NCBI GenBank assembly: GCA_022071965.1
Contig: JAJVIQ010000009.1
Span: 164,036 to 228,035 of the forward strand
Length of the DNA: 64,000 bases
Direction: 5' to 3'
Source: Gammaproteobacteria bacterium
Lineage (GTDB): Bacteria; Pseudomonadota; Gammaproteobacteria; JAJPIJ01
Translations under genes and position numbers: made by a program
Shown: positions 47,496 through 56,788 of the stretch, piece after piece
Numbering within the stretch: position 1 is the stretch's first letter
Layout: every line of letters starts with the position of its first letter
The notes under the pieces: model-generated
Seen by the model: only the letters and a program-made list of their open reading frames with translations
Database searches by the model: none
Told to the model about the DNA's origin: nothing

Positions 47496-48580
47496 GCGTG
47501 ACCCGGACCTTCGTCATTGCCGAGGCCGGGGTGAACCACAACGGTTCGTCCACGCTGGCGGGTGAGCTCGTCGATGCGGCGGTGGAGGCCGGTGCCGATG
47601 CCGTCAAGTTCCAGACCTTCAAGGCCGACAGACTGGTCGACCGGTCGGCCCCGCGGGCTGCCTATCAGCAGCGCAATACCGGCTCGAACGCCAGCCAGTA
47701 CGAAATGCTCAAGGCGCTGGAACTGGACGCGGAGTCGCACCGGGCGCTTCGTGATCAATGCGACCATCGCGGCATCGAGTTCATGTCCACGGCATTCGAT
47801 CTGGAGAGCCTCGCCTTCCTGGTCGGCGAGATACGCATACGGCGGGTGAAGATCCCCTCGGGCGAGGCCGTCAACGCTCCCCTGCTGCTGGCGGCCATAC
47901 GAACCGGGCTGCCGGTCATCCTGTCCACCGGGATGTGCACCGGGGCGGAGGTCATGGAAAGCCTCGTCGTGCTGGCGTGGGGCGCGGAGCACCCCGAGGG
48001 CAATCCCGCGTCGCGGGCCGCGTTGGTCGCGCTGACCCGCCGCCCGGGATTCTGCCGGCCGCTGCAATCGCGGGTGTCGCTGCTGCAGTGCGTGACCCAG
48101 TATCCCGCGCCGGTGGCCGAGACCAATCTGCGCGCGATGCAGGCGCTGGGGCGAGAGACCGGCCTGCAGGTCGGCCTGTCCGACCACACCGAGGGCTGGC
48201 ATGTATCCGTTGCCGCCGTGGCGGCGGGCGCGACGATCATCGAGAAACATTTCACGATGTCGCGCGGCCTGCCCGGACCCGATCACGCCGCGTCGCTGGA
48301 GCCGCACGAGCTGGCGCGGATGATCCGCGAGATCCGCGACGTCGACGCCGCCATGGGAACCGGCGTCAAGGCGCCAGCGGCGCAGGAGATCGCCAACCGC
48401 ATCCCGGCGCGGGGAAGCCTCGTGGCGGCCGTTCCGATCCGAAAGGGCGACGCCTACACGGCGTCCAACCTCACGATAAAACGCCCGGGAACCGGCGTGT
48501 CGCCCATGGCATATTGGGACTACGTGTCGGGACGCCGTGCCGGCCGCGATTACGGCCAGGACGACCAGATCGATCCGTGA
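47492..48580 (+). CDS. legI: LegI: N,N'-diacetyllegionaminic acid synthase (NeuB family)
   Basis: A 362-residue PEP-condensing synthase. NeuB landmarks are intact: IAEAGVNHNGSSTLAGELVD, AVKFQTFKADRLV, VKIPSGEAVN, STGM, QCVTQYPAPV, LSDHTEGWH and IIEKHFTMSRGLPGPDHAAS, followed by a C-terminal SAF domain (RGSLVAAVPIRKGDAYTASN). It condenses the LegG product with PEP to the nine-carbon acid. ATG overlaps legG by 4 nt. Compare with the divergent NeuB at 58983. Confidence 0.94.
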   Translation: MSVTRTFVIAEAGVNHNGSSTLAGELVDAAVEAGADAVKFQTFKADRLVDRSAPRAAYQQRNTGSNASQYEMLKALELDAESHRALRDQCDHRGIEFMSTAFDLESLAFLVGEIRIRRVKIPSGEAVNAPLLLAAIRTGLPVILSTGMCTGAEVMESLVVLAWGAEHPEGNPASRAALVALTRRPGFCRPLQSRVSLLQCVTQYPAPVAETNLRAMQALGRETGLQVGLSDHTEGWHVSVAAVAAGATIIEKHFTMSRGLPGPDHAASLEPHELARMIREIRDVDAAMGTGVKAPAAQEIANRIPARGSLVAAVPIRKGDAYTASNLTIKRPGTGVSPMAYWDYVSGRRAGRDYGQDDQIDP

Positions 48581-48614
48581 TGACCACGATCAGGCAGACA
48601 GTTACGGTGCCAAC

Positions 48615-49670
48615 TTGATAAAGCAAATCCTCAACGCGATCACCGTCCCGCCGACGGCGAGAATCCGTCAGGCGGCGAAGATCATCCAGGAAAATCCGGT
48701 AAAGATTGTTCTCGTCTGCGACGAGTCCGGGCGGCTGCTCGGTACCGTGACCGATGGCGACATCCGGCGCGCCGTGCTGCAGTCGGCCGATCTCGACGGC
48801 ACGGTCGATTCGATCATGAACCGGCACCCCAAGGTTGCACGCCGCTCGGACAATCGGCGGGCACTTCGAGAGTACATGCGCACCGCGATCATCCGCCACC
48901 TTCCCTGCGTCGACAAGGATATGCATATCGTCGATCTGATCCTGCTCGACGAGGTCGAGGACGTCAGACCCCGGGCCGCGGCCGTGGTGCTCATGGCCGG
49001 CGGGCGCGGGCAGAGGCTGATGCCACTGACCGAGAAGACACCCAAGCCGCTGCTGAAGATCGGCGAAAAGCCCGTTCTCGAGCGGCAGATCGAGCAGCTT
49101 GCGGGACATGGGTTCACGCGCTTCTACATTTCCATCAACTACCTCGGTCACATGATCGAGGAGTACTTCGGCAACGGCGAGCGCTTGGGCGTCGACATCA
49201 GGTACATACGCGAAGCGGCTCCGCTTGGCACCGCCGGCGCGCTGTCGCTGCTGGAGCCGCAGCAGGATCCCATCGTCGTGATGAACGGCGATATCATCAC
49301 GAAGGCGGATTTCGCCACGATGGTCGACTATTTCGAGGAAGAGAAGGTCGTGGCCACGATGGGGGTTCGCGAGTACTTCTATACGGTGCCCTATGGCTGC
49401 GTCAACGTCAACGGCAGCGCGATCATCGATCTCGAGGAGAAGCCGACGTTCCGGCACCTCATCAGTGCGGGCATCAACGTGCTGAATCCACGGGCGCTGG
49501 AGTTCGTTCCGAAAGGCGAGTACCTCGACATGCCGCAGCTCTTCTCCACGTTGATCGAGAGCGGCTGCAAGACCAACACCTTCCAGATCACCGAGGAGTG
49601 GATCGACATCGGCCACAAGGAGGACCTGACCTGGGCGCAGAAGGTGTTCGCCATCGAGGACAAGTTCTGA
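48615..49670 (+). CDS. ptmE: PtmE-type CBS-domain sugar nucleotidyltransferase
   Basis: A 351-residue protein with two CBS repeats (about 1-115: KIVLVCDESGRLLGTVTDGD; RHLPCVDKDMHIVDLI) followed by a nucleotidyltransferase domain (VVLMAGGRGQRLMPLTEKTP; EKPVLERQIEQL; NGDIITKADFA). The PtmE family makes GDP-glucosamine for legionaminic acid, so this implies the GDP-linked route. No ATG fits: TTG at 48615 gives the family start (IKQILNAITV), though the ribosome site is weak. CBS domains may sense adenine nucleotides. Confidence 0.87.
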   Translation: MIKQILNAITVPPTARIRQAAKIIQENPVKIVLVCDESGRLLGTVTDGDIRRAVLQSADLDGTVDSIMNRHPKVARRSDNRRALREYMRTAIIRHLPCVDKDMHIVDLILLDEVEDVRPRAAAVVLMAGGRGQRLMPLTEKTPKPLLKIGEKPVLERQIEQLAGHGFTRFYISINYLGHMIEEYFGNGERLGVDIRYIREAAPLGTAGALSLLEPQQDPIVVMNGDIITKADFATMVDYFEEEKVVATMGVREYFYTVPYGCVNVNGSAIIDLEEKPTFRHLISAGINVLNPRALEFVPKGEYLDMPQLFSTLIESGCKTNTFQITEEWIDIGHKEDLTWAQKVFAIEDKF

Positions 49671-50371
49671 TCGGGCCGCTTCCGGTCGTCGCGCTGATCC
49701 CGGCGCGGGGGGGCAGCAAGACGGTGCCACGCAAGAACCTGCGCCTGCTCGGCGGCAGGCCGCTGCTCGCGTGGCCGATCGAGACGGCATCGAAAACGCC
49801 GGAGATCGATCGCGTGTTCGTCTCCACGGATGATGCCGAGATCGCCGCCGTCGCGCGCAGCCACGGGGCGGAGGTCCATGGACGTCCGCGCGAGCTCGCC
49901 TGCGATGCCTCACTGGTGATCGACACGGTGCGTCATCTTCAGTCCGAACTGCGGGCCGCCGGCCATCCGGCCGCCATCATGGTGCTGCTGGAGCCGACGT
50001 CGCCATTCCGCACGGCGCAGATGGTCTCCACTTGCATACGCCGCCTCGCCGACGAGCAGCTCGATTCGATCGCGACCTTCAGCCCGGCCTCGATCAATCC
50101 CGAGCGCACGTGGCGGGTGGAGAACGGTATACCGCGCCCGTTCATCGATGGCGCCGTGCCGTGGCGCCCGCGGCAGCAGCTGACGCCGGCCTACCAGTTG
50201 AACGGGGCCGTGTACGCGTTCCGCGCCGACCGGCTGCCGGCGGAAGGCCCCAGCATCCTCTTCGGCCGCATGGGGGCCGAGGTCGTTTCCTCAGATGATG
50301 TCATCGATATCGATGACGAACGGGACTTCGTGATAGCCAATGCCATACTCGAATCCGGATCAAGCCGCTAG
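49667..50371 (+). CDS. legF: LegF: CMP-legionaminic acid synthetase
   Basis: A 234-residue cytidylyltransferase of the NeuA family with ALIPARGGSKTVPRKNLRLL, VLLEPTSPFRTAQMV and the metal site DIDDERDFV. It activates the legionaminic acid made by LegI. No ATG, GTG or TTG lies near the family start. The only sensible initiator is CTG at 49667, which overlaps the ptmE stop as CTGA, with GAGGA about 8 nt upstream. Other genes here show the same 4-nt overlap with ATG or GTG. The 3' end overlaps the next gene by 32 nt. Confidence 0.87.
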   Translation: MIGPLPVVALIPARGGSKTVPRKNLRLLGGRPLLAWPIETASKTPEIDRVFVSTDDAEIAAVARSHGAEVHGRPRELACDASLVIDTVRHLQSELRAAGHPAAIMVLLEPTSPFRTAQMVSTCIRRLADEQLDSIATFSPASINPERTWRVENGIPRPFIDGAVPWRPRQQLTPAYQLNGAVYAFRADRLPAEGPSILFGRMGAEVVSSDDVIDIDDERDFVIANAILESGSSR

Positions 50372-51164
50372 CCTTTCCGATCTGTTCTCGCTGAAGGGGC
50401 GCTCTGCCGTCGTGGTCGGCGGCTCTGGCCTGCTGGGGGGGGAGATCTCCTTCGCGCTCGCCGAACTGGGGGCGTCGCTGATCATCGCCAGCCGGGACGC
50501 GGCCAGGTGCGAGGACTTCGCACAGCGCGTGATGAAGCGCTTTCCCCAGGCGCGGGCGACAGGGATGGCCATGGACATCACGGACCCGGCATCGATACGC
50601 TCCCTCATCGAGCGCGCCGCGGCGCATTTCGGCGGCTCGCTGGATATCCTGGTGAACAGCGGCTGGTCCGGTCGCAAGAACACGTTCGAGTCGATCTCCG
50701 ACGAGGACTGGAACCGCGACATCGAGGTGTGCCTGAACGGCGTCTTCCGGACGATCAAGGCCGCGTTTCCGCTGATGCGCGAGAAGGGCGGGACGATTCT
50801 CAACATCTCCTCCATGTACGGACATGTCGCGCCCGACTATCGCATGTATGACAGCGAGCGCTTCGCCAACCCGCCGAGCTATGGCGCGGCGAAGGCGGGC
50901 ATCATCCAGCTCACCAGGTACCTCGCGAGCTTTCTCTCGCCGTATCGCATCCGCGCCAACTGCATCAGTCCGGGCCCGTTCCCGTTCGAGTCGACGCAGA
51001 GTGCCAACCCGGATTTCATCGAGCGGCTGGCGGCGAAGAATCCGCTCCATCGCATCGGGCAGCCGCACGAACTGAAGGGCGCGGCGGCGCTGCTGTGCTC
51101 CGACGCCGGCGCCTACATGACCGGGCAGAACATCTGCGTCGACGGCGGCTGGGGGGTCTGGTGA
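50340..51164 (+). CDS. SDR oxidoreductase (PtmA-like)
   Basis: A 274-residue classical short-chain dehydrogenase: VVGGSGLLGGEISFALAELG (NAD site), LNISSMYGHVAPDYRMYD (Ser), SYGAAKAGIIQLTRYLA (Tyr/Lys), ending GQNICVDGGWGVW. SDRs in this position occur in Campylobacter flagellin-glycan (ptm) loci beside the legionaminic genes; their exact reaction is not certain. A second SDR of similar design lies at 52066. It overlaps legF by 32 nt and shares TGATG with the next gene. Confidence 0.82.
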   Translation: MPYSNPDQAASLSDLFSLKGRSAVVVGGSGLLGGEISFALAELGASLIIASRDAARCEDFAQRVMKRFPQARATGMAMDITDPASIRSLIERAAAHFGGSLDILVNSGWSGRKNTFESISDEDWNRDIEVCLNGVFRTIKAAFPLMREKGGTILNISSMYGHVAPDYRMYDSERFANPPSYGAAKAGIIQLTRYLASFLSPYRIRANCISPGPFPFESTQSANPDFIERLAAKNPLHRIGQPHELKGAAALLCSDAGAYMTGQNICVDGGWGVW

Positions 51165-52069
51165 TGCGTCTCGGGGTCATCGGACTCAGCGAAGGCAACG
51201 GGCACCCGTTCTCGTTCTCGGCGATCGTCAACGGCTACGACGCCGATGGATTTCGCGCGGCGGGCTGGCCTGTCATCCTCGAATACCTGCAGCGGCGTGC
51301 ACCGGAGGAGTTCGGCTTCCCGGGCGTGCAGGTCACTCACGCATGGACGCAGGATGCGGCAACGACCGAAAGGCTGCGCCGCGCATGCCGGATCGAGCAT
51401 GGCGTCGATGACCCGGGCGAGATGCTCGGTCAGGTCGACGCCCTGGTCATCGGTCGCGACGACTGGGAGACGCATGCCGGTCTCGCCATGCCCTTCCTGG
51501 AGCGCGGCACGCCGGTGTTCTGCGACAAGCCGCTGAGCCTCGATCCGGCGGAGCTCGAGCGCTTCTCGCCCTACCTGCGGCAGGGGCTGCTCATGAGCAC
51601 CTCCGGACTGCGCTACGCGCGCGAGCTCGACGCGATGCGCGCCGACCCGCGGCGCCTGGGCGAGCTGCGGCTGGTGTCGGCGACGGTGCTCAATAATATG
51701 GAGCGCTACGGCATTCACATGCTCGACGCGGTCGCGGGGCTGGGGCTCGGACAGGTGACGCGCGTCACCCGGCTGGACGCGCCGCATGAGGCCTTCGTCC
51801 TCCGCCTCGGCGCCGCGCTGCCGTTCCTGCTCAACTGTCTCGGCAATGTCGCCAAGACCTTCCGCGTCAGTCTGTTCGGCGACCAGGGGCACGCGCACGC
51901 CGATCTGCACGACAATTTCTCGGCATTCCGGCGCACGCTGGCGCAGTTCATCGAGATGGTCCGCACCGGCCGTCCGCCGATCCCGCCCGATGAAACCATG
52001 AGAACGATGCGATTGATCGCCGGCGCGCGCGCACTGGCGCCGGGAGACACGCTGGAGTTGTCGCCATGA
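51164..52069 (+). CDS. Gfo/Idh/MocA-like oxidoreductase (PtmF-like)
   Basis: A 301-residue protein with a Rossmann start MRLGVIGLSEGNGHPFSFSA, an unusual Gly-Asn-Gly-His in place of the GxGxxG pattern, and VFCDKPLSLDPAELE matching the DKP/EKP catalytic motif. C-terminal residues (FRRTLAQFIEMVRTGRPPIP) are family-like. Similar proteins occur in legionaminic acid loci; function unproven. The ATG overlaps the upstream stop by one base (TGATG), and the end overlaps the next ATG (ATGA). An in-frame GTG one codon earlier is possible. Confidence 0.75.
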   Translation: MRLGVIGLSEGNGHPFSFSAIVNGYDADGFRAAGWPVILEYLQRRAPEEFGFPGVQVTHAWTQDAATTERLRRACRIEHGVDDPGEMLGQVDALVIGRDDWETHAGLAMPFLERGTPVFCDKPLSLDPAELERFSPYLRQGLLMSTSGLRYARELDAMRADPRRLGELRLVSATVLNNMERYGIHMLDAVAGLGLGQVTRVTRLDAPHEAFVLRLGAALPFLLNCLGNVAKTFRVSLFGDQGHAHADLHDNFSAFRRTLAQFIEMVRTGRPPIPPDETMRTMRLIAGARALAPGDTLELSP

Positions 52070-52887
52070 CGTCCGTATCGTTCGATCTCGGCAGCAAGAC
52101 CGCGATCGTCACCGGCGGCGCCGGTATCCTGGGGCGCGGCTTCTGCCAGGTGCTGGCCGAGCATGGCGCAAACGTGGCGATCGTCGACGTCGGGCAGAGC
52201 GCCGTCGAGGAGGCCGTCGAGGAGCTCGCCGCCGCGGGCGTCCCGCGCGCGCGCCTGCTGGCGCAGGTCTGCGACGTCGCCGATCGCGACAGCTGCGATG
52301 CGATGGTCAGGTCGGTGGTCGCCCGCTTCGGCGGGGTGCATGTCCTGCACAACAACGCGGCGTCGAAGTCCGACGACCTGCGCGCGTTCTTCGCGCCGTT
52401 CGAGGATTACGACCTCGCGACGTGGCGCAAGGTGAGCGCCGTCAATGTCGACGGGATGTTCCTCATCGCGCAGGCCGTCGGACGCCAGATGATCAGCCAG
52501 GGCCAGGGCGGCAGCATCATCCACACCTCCTCGATCTACGGCGTCGTCGGCCCCGACCAGCGCATCTACGAGGGCTCGGAGTACCTCGGCATGCCGATCA
52601 ACACGCCGGCCGTGTACTCGACGACCAAGGCGGCCGTCATCGGCCTGGCACGATACCTGGCGACCTACTGGGCAAAGCACGGCATACGCGTGAACGTGCT
52701 GACGCCAGGCGGTGTCGAGAGCGGCCAGAACGACACCTTCAACAGACTGTACAGTGCGCGCGTACCGATGGGACGCATGGCCCAGGCCGGCGAGCTGCAC
52801 GGGGCCCTGCTTTTTCTCGCGTCCGACGCATCGTCTTACGTCACCGGTCAGAACATCATCGTCGATGGCGGACTGACCTGCTGGTAA
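52066..52887 (+). CDS. SDR oxidoreductase
   Basis: A 273-residue short-chain dehydrogenase: VTGGAGILGRGFCQVLAEHG (NAD), HTSSIYGVVGPDQRIYEG (Ser), VYSTTKAAVIGLARYLATYW (Tyr/Lys), and GQNIIVDGGLTCW. It resembles the SDR at 50340 and may be its duplicate or act in a second oxidation/reduction step, such as C8 or C7 epimerisation. That is inference. ATG overlaps the oxidoreductase stop by 4 nt. The next gene begins 24 nt later. Confidence 0.8.
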   Translation: MTSVSFDLGSKTAIVTGGAGILGRGFCQVLAEHGANVAIVDVGQSAVEEAVEELAAAGVPRARLLAQVCDVADRDSCDAMVRSVVARFGGVHVLHNNAASKSDDLRAFFAPFEDYDLATWRKVSAVNVDGMFLIAQAVGRQMISQGQGGSIIHTSSIYGVVGPDQRIYEGSEYLGMPINTPAVYSTTKAAVIGLARYLATYWAKHGIRVNVLTPGGVESGQNDTFNRLYSARVPMGRMAQAGELHGALLFLASDASSYVTGQNIIVDGGLTCW

Positions 52888-52911
52888 TTGAGATTCCTTG
52901 GGGGACTTGCA

Positions 52912-54258
52912 ATGGACATGATCCGATATCCGCAACCAGTCGACATGGCAAAGTACGCGCCGAACGCCGCAAGCCCGGAGCGTTACTACGGATTGCCGGG
53001 AGAGGTCGTATTCTGCGCGCGGTGTACGTACAGCAACCAGAAGCCGAACTCCGACAAGGAGTACAAGCACACGCGCGAGTCGAAGAAACCGACGGTCGCC
53101 TTGGACGAGGAAGGCGTGTGTTCGGCCTGCCGCATCGCGGAGCGCAAGCAGCAGATCGACTGGGGCGCGCGCGAACGGGAGCTGCGGGCGCTTTGCGACA
53201 GGTACCGTCGTCACGACGGCGGCCATGATTGCCTGGTGCCCGGGTCCGGCGGCAAGGACAGCTTCTTCGCGGCGCACAGGCTGAAGTACGAGTACGGGAT
53301 GAACCCTCTGACGGTGACCTGGGCGCCGCACATCTACACCGACTGGGGATGGCGCAACTTCCAGTCGTGGATACACGCAGGGTTCGACAATTATCTGTTC
53401 ACGCCGAACGGACGCGTGCATCGGCTGCTGACGCGTCTCGCGCTCGAACAGATGTTCCATCCATTTCAGCCGTTCATCATGGGGCAGATGTATTTCCCTC
53501 CGAAGATGGCGGCGCAGATGGGTATCCCGCTGGTCTTCTACGGCGAGAATCCCACCGAGTACGGCAACGCCGCCGCGGCAGACAACAAGGCGACCAAGGA
53601 CTGGGAGTACTTCTCCAGTCCCGATCAATCGCAGATCTTCATAGCCGGCACGGCCATCTCCGACCTCAAACGGCATTTCGGCCTGTCGGATCACGATCTG
53701 CTTCCGTACATGCCGCCCAACCCGCACGACCTGCGCGAGGCGAAGGTCGACGTGCACTACCTCGGGTACTACCTGCCGTGGCATCCGCAGGAGTGCTACT
53801 ACTACGCCGTCGAGCACGGCGGCTTCCAGGCGGCGCCCGAACGCACCGCCGGCACCTACAGCAAGTACAGCTCGATCGACGACAAGATCGACGACCTGCA
53901 CTACTACACGACATTCATCAAGTTCGGCATCGGCCGCGCCACCTACGACGCGGCGCAGGAGATCCGCAACGGCGAACTGGAGCGCCACGAGGCCCTGCGC
54001 CTGGTAAGGCGGTTCGACGGCGAGTACTCGGAGCGGTTCGAGAAGGCCAACTTCGACTACCTGTCGCTGCCGCCCCAGCAGTTTCCGCGGGCATCGAGGA
54101 TGTTCGAGCAACCGATGATGGATCGTCAGTACTTCGAGCGTCTCACTGACCGGTTCCGTTCGCCGCACCTGTGGGCGCACGACGGCCGGCAATGGTTCCT
54201 GCGGGCGACCTCGTTCGCGGAACTGGACGCGACCGAGAAGGCGGTATCCGCGTTGTGA
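52912..54258 (+). CDS. N-acetyl sugar amidotransferase (WbpG/PseA type)
   Basis: A 448-residue ATP-dependent amidotransferase. The PP-loop is SGGKDS (112-117). Two CxxC pairs, Cys35/Cys38 (FCARCTYSNQKP) and Cys70/Cys73 (CSACRIAERK), form a probable zinc site. WbpG/PseA relatives convert N-acetyl to acetamidino groups using ammonia from HisH/HisF. The target may be legionaminic acid (as with PtmG/PseA) or the 3-acetamido uronic acid (as with WbpG); sequence alone does not decide. ATG at 52912 is preferred, with TTGGGGGA before it. Confidence 0.88.
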   Translation: MDMIRYPQPVDMAKYAPNAASPERYYGLPGEVVFCARCTYSNQKPNSDKEYKHTRESKKPTVALDEEGVCSACRIAERKQQIDWGARERELRALCDRYRRHDGGHDCLVPGSGGKDSFFAAHRLKYEYGMNPLTVTWAPHIYTDWGWRNFQSWIHAGFDNYLFTPNGRVHRLLTRLALEQMFHPFQPFIMGQMYFPPKMAAQMGIPLVFYGENPTEYGNAAAADNKATKDWEYFSSPDQSQIFIAGTAISDLKRHFGLSDHDLLPYMPPNPHDLREAKVDVHYLGYYLPWHPQECYYYAVEHGGFQAAPERTAGTYSKYSSIDDKIDDLHYYTTFIKFGIGRATYDAAQEIRNGELERHEALRLVRRFDGEYSERFEKANFDYLSLPPQQFPRASRMFEQPMMDRQYFERLTDRFRSPHLWAHDGRQWFLRATSFAELDATEKAVSAL

Positions 54259-56090
54259 CAGTGCCGATCAAGGCGCGCCTCTCGCCGGCGGCCTGGCGCT
54301 TCATCGGCGGGGAGATGCGGGATCGGCGCTGGAAGCTGGCGGCGTTCCTCGCGCTGGGCCTGGTGGCGGGCGTTATCGAGCTCGTCGGCGTCGGCCTGGT
54401 CTATCCTCTGCTCATCATCGCACTGAGCCCGGAGAGCCTGGCCAGCCATCCGTTCTTCGCCAGGGTGTTCGGCACTGTGGGGGCGGGCGGATCCCATCGC
54501 TTCTTCGTCATCATGGCGGCGATCGTCGCCGCCATCATGGTCATGAAGAACGTCTACATGGGGTTCTTCAACTGGTTGCAGCAACGCACGCTGGCGCGCT
54601 GGAAGACGCGCCTGAGCGCCCGGCTGATGCGCCTCTACCTCTTCTCGGACTACCGGCTGTTCCTCGAGAAGACGAGCTCCGAGATGATATTGAACATCGC
54701 GCTGACCGGCCTGGTCTACGATCAGTTCGTCGCCGGCATGATCAACCTGATCGTCAGCGGCACGATACTCGCGGCGCTCGGTGTGCTGCTGCTCATCGCG
54801 TTGCCGCTGAAGGTGTTCGCCAGCCTGCTTTGCGTCTGCCTGGCAGCGGCGCTGCTCTACGCGACGACCCGCAAGACCTTCGAGCGGATAGGCCGGGATC
54901 TGAACGACATCTTCAAGGCCCGGCAGAGCGTGCTGAGGCAGGCGATCGGCCTGATCAAGGAGACCAAGATCATGTCGAAGGAGGGCTTCTTCCTCGACAC
55001 GTTCGCCCGTATCGAGGCGCGCAACTTCATCCGCAACGCCCACTACAACTTCCTCTCGACCCTGCCGCCGCTGATGATCGAGAGCGCGTCGATCATCACG
55101 ATCATCGCGCTGGTGAGCTACATCCTGTTCGTCAGCGGCCAGGAGCCGTTCGGCGTGGCGACCCTGGGTCTGCTGGTCGTCGCGCTTTTCCGCGCCGCGC
55201 CGCTTCTCAACAAGATCCTGAGCGCGCTGCGACTGATCAATATCAGCAGGAATTCCGTGGAAACGGTAGCGCGCGAGATCGAGGGATTCGAGCACGCCGT
55301 CGTCGGCGCCCCACGAGAGGAGGCGGAGCGGCTGCCGTTCACCGAGAGGGTCAGGCTGGAGAAGATTGCGTTCGCCTACCCGTCGAGTCACACCCAGGCG
55401 CTGCGAAACGTCAGCCTCGACATCCGCCGCCACGAGTTCATCGGCATCACCGGCATGTCCGGCGCCGGCAAGACCACGCTGACGGCCGTCATCATGGGCC
55501 TCATCCAGCCGACAGCGGGTGCGGTCAGTGTCGACGGGGTGAAGCTGGATGCGCCGCGGCTCGTCCGTTCGTGGCAGAAGAACCTGGGGTACGTGGCACA
55601 GCACATCCTGCTGATCGAGGATTCCGTGGCCGCCAACATCGCGTTCGGCGAGACGGCGGAAGACATCGACCGCCAGCGCGTCTGGCAGGTGCTCGAAACC
55701 GTGCAGATGAAGGGCTTCGTGGAGGGATTGCCCGGGGGTATCGATTACTTCCTCGGCGAGGACGGGATACGCCTCTCGGGCGGGCAGCGCCAGCGTATCG
55801 GGATCGCCAGGGCCCTGTATCACGATCCGAGCGTGCTGGTGCTCGACGAGGCGACGGCGGCGCTCGACGTGGCGACGGAGCAGGCCTTCGCGGCCAGCCT
55901 GGAGGCCATGCGCGGAAGCCGGACACTGATCGTGATCGCGCACCGGCTGAGCACGCTGCGGCACTGCGACCGCATCGTCATGATGGCCGAGGGCGGCGTG
56001 ATCGGCATCGACTCGTTCGAGGGGCTCGAGGACTCGTGCCCGGAGTTCAGGCGCCTGGTCGAGTTGTCACGCCTGGAGGAAGTGGCCTGA
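54255..56090 (+). CDS. ABC-type lipid-linked glycan flippase (PglK/MsbA-like)
   Basis: A 611-residue half-transporter. The N-terminal domain (about 1-340) has six hydrophobic segments; the nucleotide-binding domain (about 355-605) has Walker A GMSGAGKTTL, Q-loop, signature LSGGQRQRIGIARAL, Walker B VLVLDEATAALD and the switch His in IAHRLS. It probably flips undecaprenyl-linked oligosaccharide across the inner membrane, replacing Wzx; no Wzx was seen in the window. GTG start overlaps the upstream stop by 4 nt. Confidence 0.9.
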   Translation: MTVPIKARLSPAAWRFIGGEMRDRRWKLAAFLALGLVAGVIELVGVGLVYPLLIIALSPESLASHPFFARVFGTVGAGGSHRFFVIMAAIVAAIMVMKNVYMGFFNWLQQRTLARWKTRLSARLMRLYLFSDYRLFLEKTSSEMILNIALTGLVYDQFVAGMINLIVSGTILAALGVLLLIALPLKVFASLLCVCLAAALLYATTRKTFERIGRDLNDIFKARQSVLRQAIGLIKETKIMSKEGFFLDTFARIEARNFIRNAHYNFLSTLPPLMIESASIITIIALVSYILFVSGQEPFGVATLGLLVVALFRAAPLLNKILSALRLINISRNSVETVAREIEGFEHAVVGAPREEAERLPFTERVRLEKIAFAYPSSHTQALRNVSLDIRRHEFIGITGMSGAGKTTLTAVIMGLIQPTAGAVSVDGVKLDAPRLVRSWQKNLGYVAQHILLIEDSVAANIAFGETAEDIDRQRVWQVLETVQMKGFVEGLPGGIDYFLGEDGIRLSGGQRQRIGIARALYHDPSVLVLDEATAALDVATEQAFAASLEAMRGSRTLIVIAHRLSTLRHCDRIVMMAEGGVIGIDSFEGLEDSCPEFRRLVELSRLEEVA

Positions 56091-56776
56091 TGACCGTCGT
56101 CGCCCTGATCCCGGCGCGTGGAGGCTCGAAGGGGATCCCGCGCAAGAATCTTCGGGAGCTCCGCGGCGTGCCCCTGATCGTGCATTCGATCAGGGCGGCT
56201 CGTGCTGCAACCTCAGTCGACGAGGTGTTCGTGTCCACGGAGGACGACGAGATTGCGGCCGTGGCCGGGAGCAACGGCGCAACCGTCATACGCCGGCCGC
56301 CTGAGCTTGCGACGGATGAGGCCCAGAACGATGCCGTGGCCGTGCACATGCTGCAGGAAGTCTCGGCCGCCGGCCTGGACCCGAGTGTGCTCGTCCTTCT
56401 GCAGCCGACGTCGCCGCTGCGCAGCGCCGCGGATATCGATGGTTGCATGGCGCTCTTTCGTTCCAGCGGCGCGCGCAGCGCGATGACGATCTGCGAGGTG
56501 GAGCATCATCCCGGGAAGTGCGTCCGATTGAATGGCCGCTTCATCGACCCTTACACCTGCGAGCGTGACATGGAGGCGCGTCGACAGGAGCTGCCGACGG
56601 TCTATCGGCAAAACGGCGCGGTGTACGTCGTCGGTGTTCCCGATTTCCTGGAACGGCGGCGCTTCTTCATTCCCCCGAGCGTCGGTTACACGATGTCGCG
56701 CCAAGCGAGTATCGACATCGACGAGGAGATCGACCTGCAGCTCGCGGAGCTGGTCGCTCGCTCACTCACCCTTTAG
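56090..56776 (+). CDS. Second CMP-nonulosonate synthetase (NeuA family)
   Basis: A 228-residue cytidylyltransferase with ALIPARGGSKGIPRKNLREL, LLQPTSPLRSAADID and the metal site IDIDEEIDLQLAE. It differs clearly from LegF, so it probably activates a different acid, most simply the product of the divergent NeuB at 58983. The stop of the ABC gene and this ATG share a base (TGATG). A second pair of NeuA and NeuB enzymes in one locus suggests two nonulosonates. Confidence 0.88.
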   Translation: MTVVALIPARGGSKGIPRKNLRELRGVPLIVHSIRAARAATSVDEVFVSTEDDEIAAVAGSNGATVIRRPPELATDEAQNDAVAVHMLQEVSAAGLDPSVLVLLQPTSPLRSAADIDGCMALFRSSGARSAMTICEVEHHPGKCVRLNGRFIDPYTCERDMEARRQELPTVYRQNGAVYVVGVPDFLERRRFFIPPSVGYTMSRQASIDIDEEIDLQLAELVARSLTL

Positions 56777-56788
56777 GGAAACCTGGCA

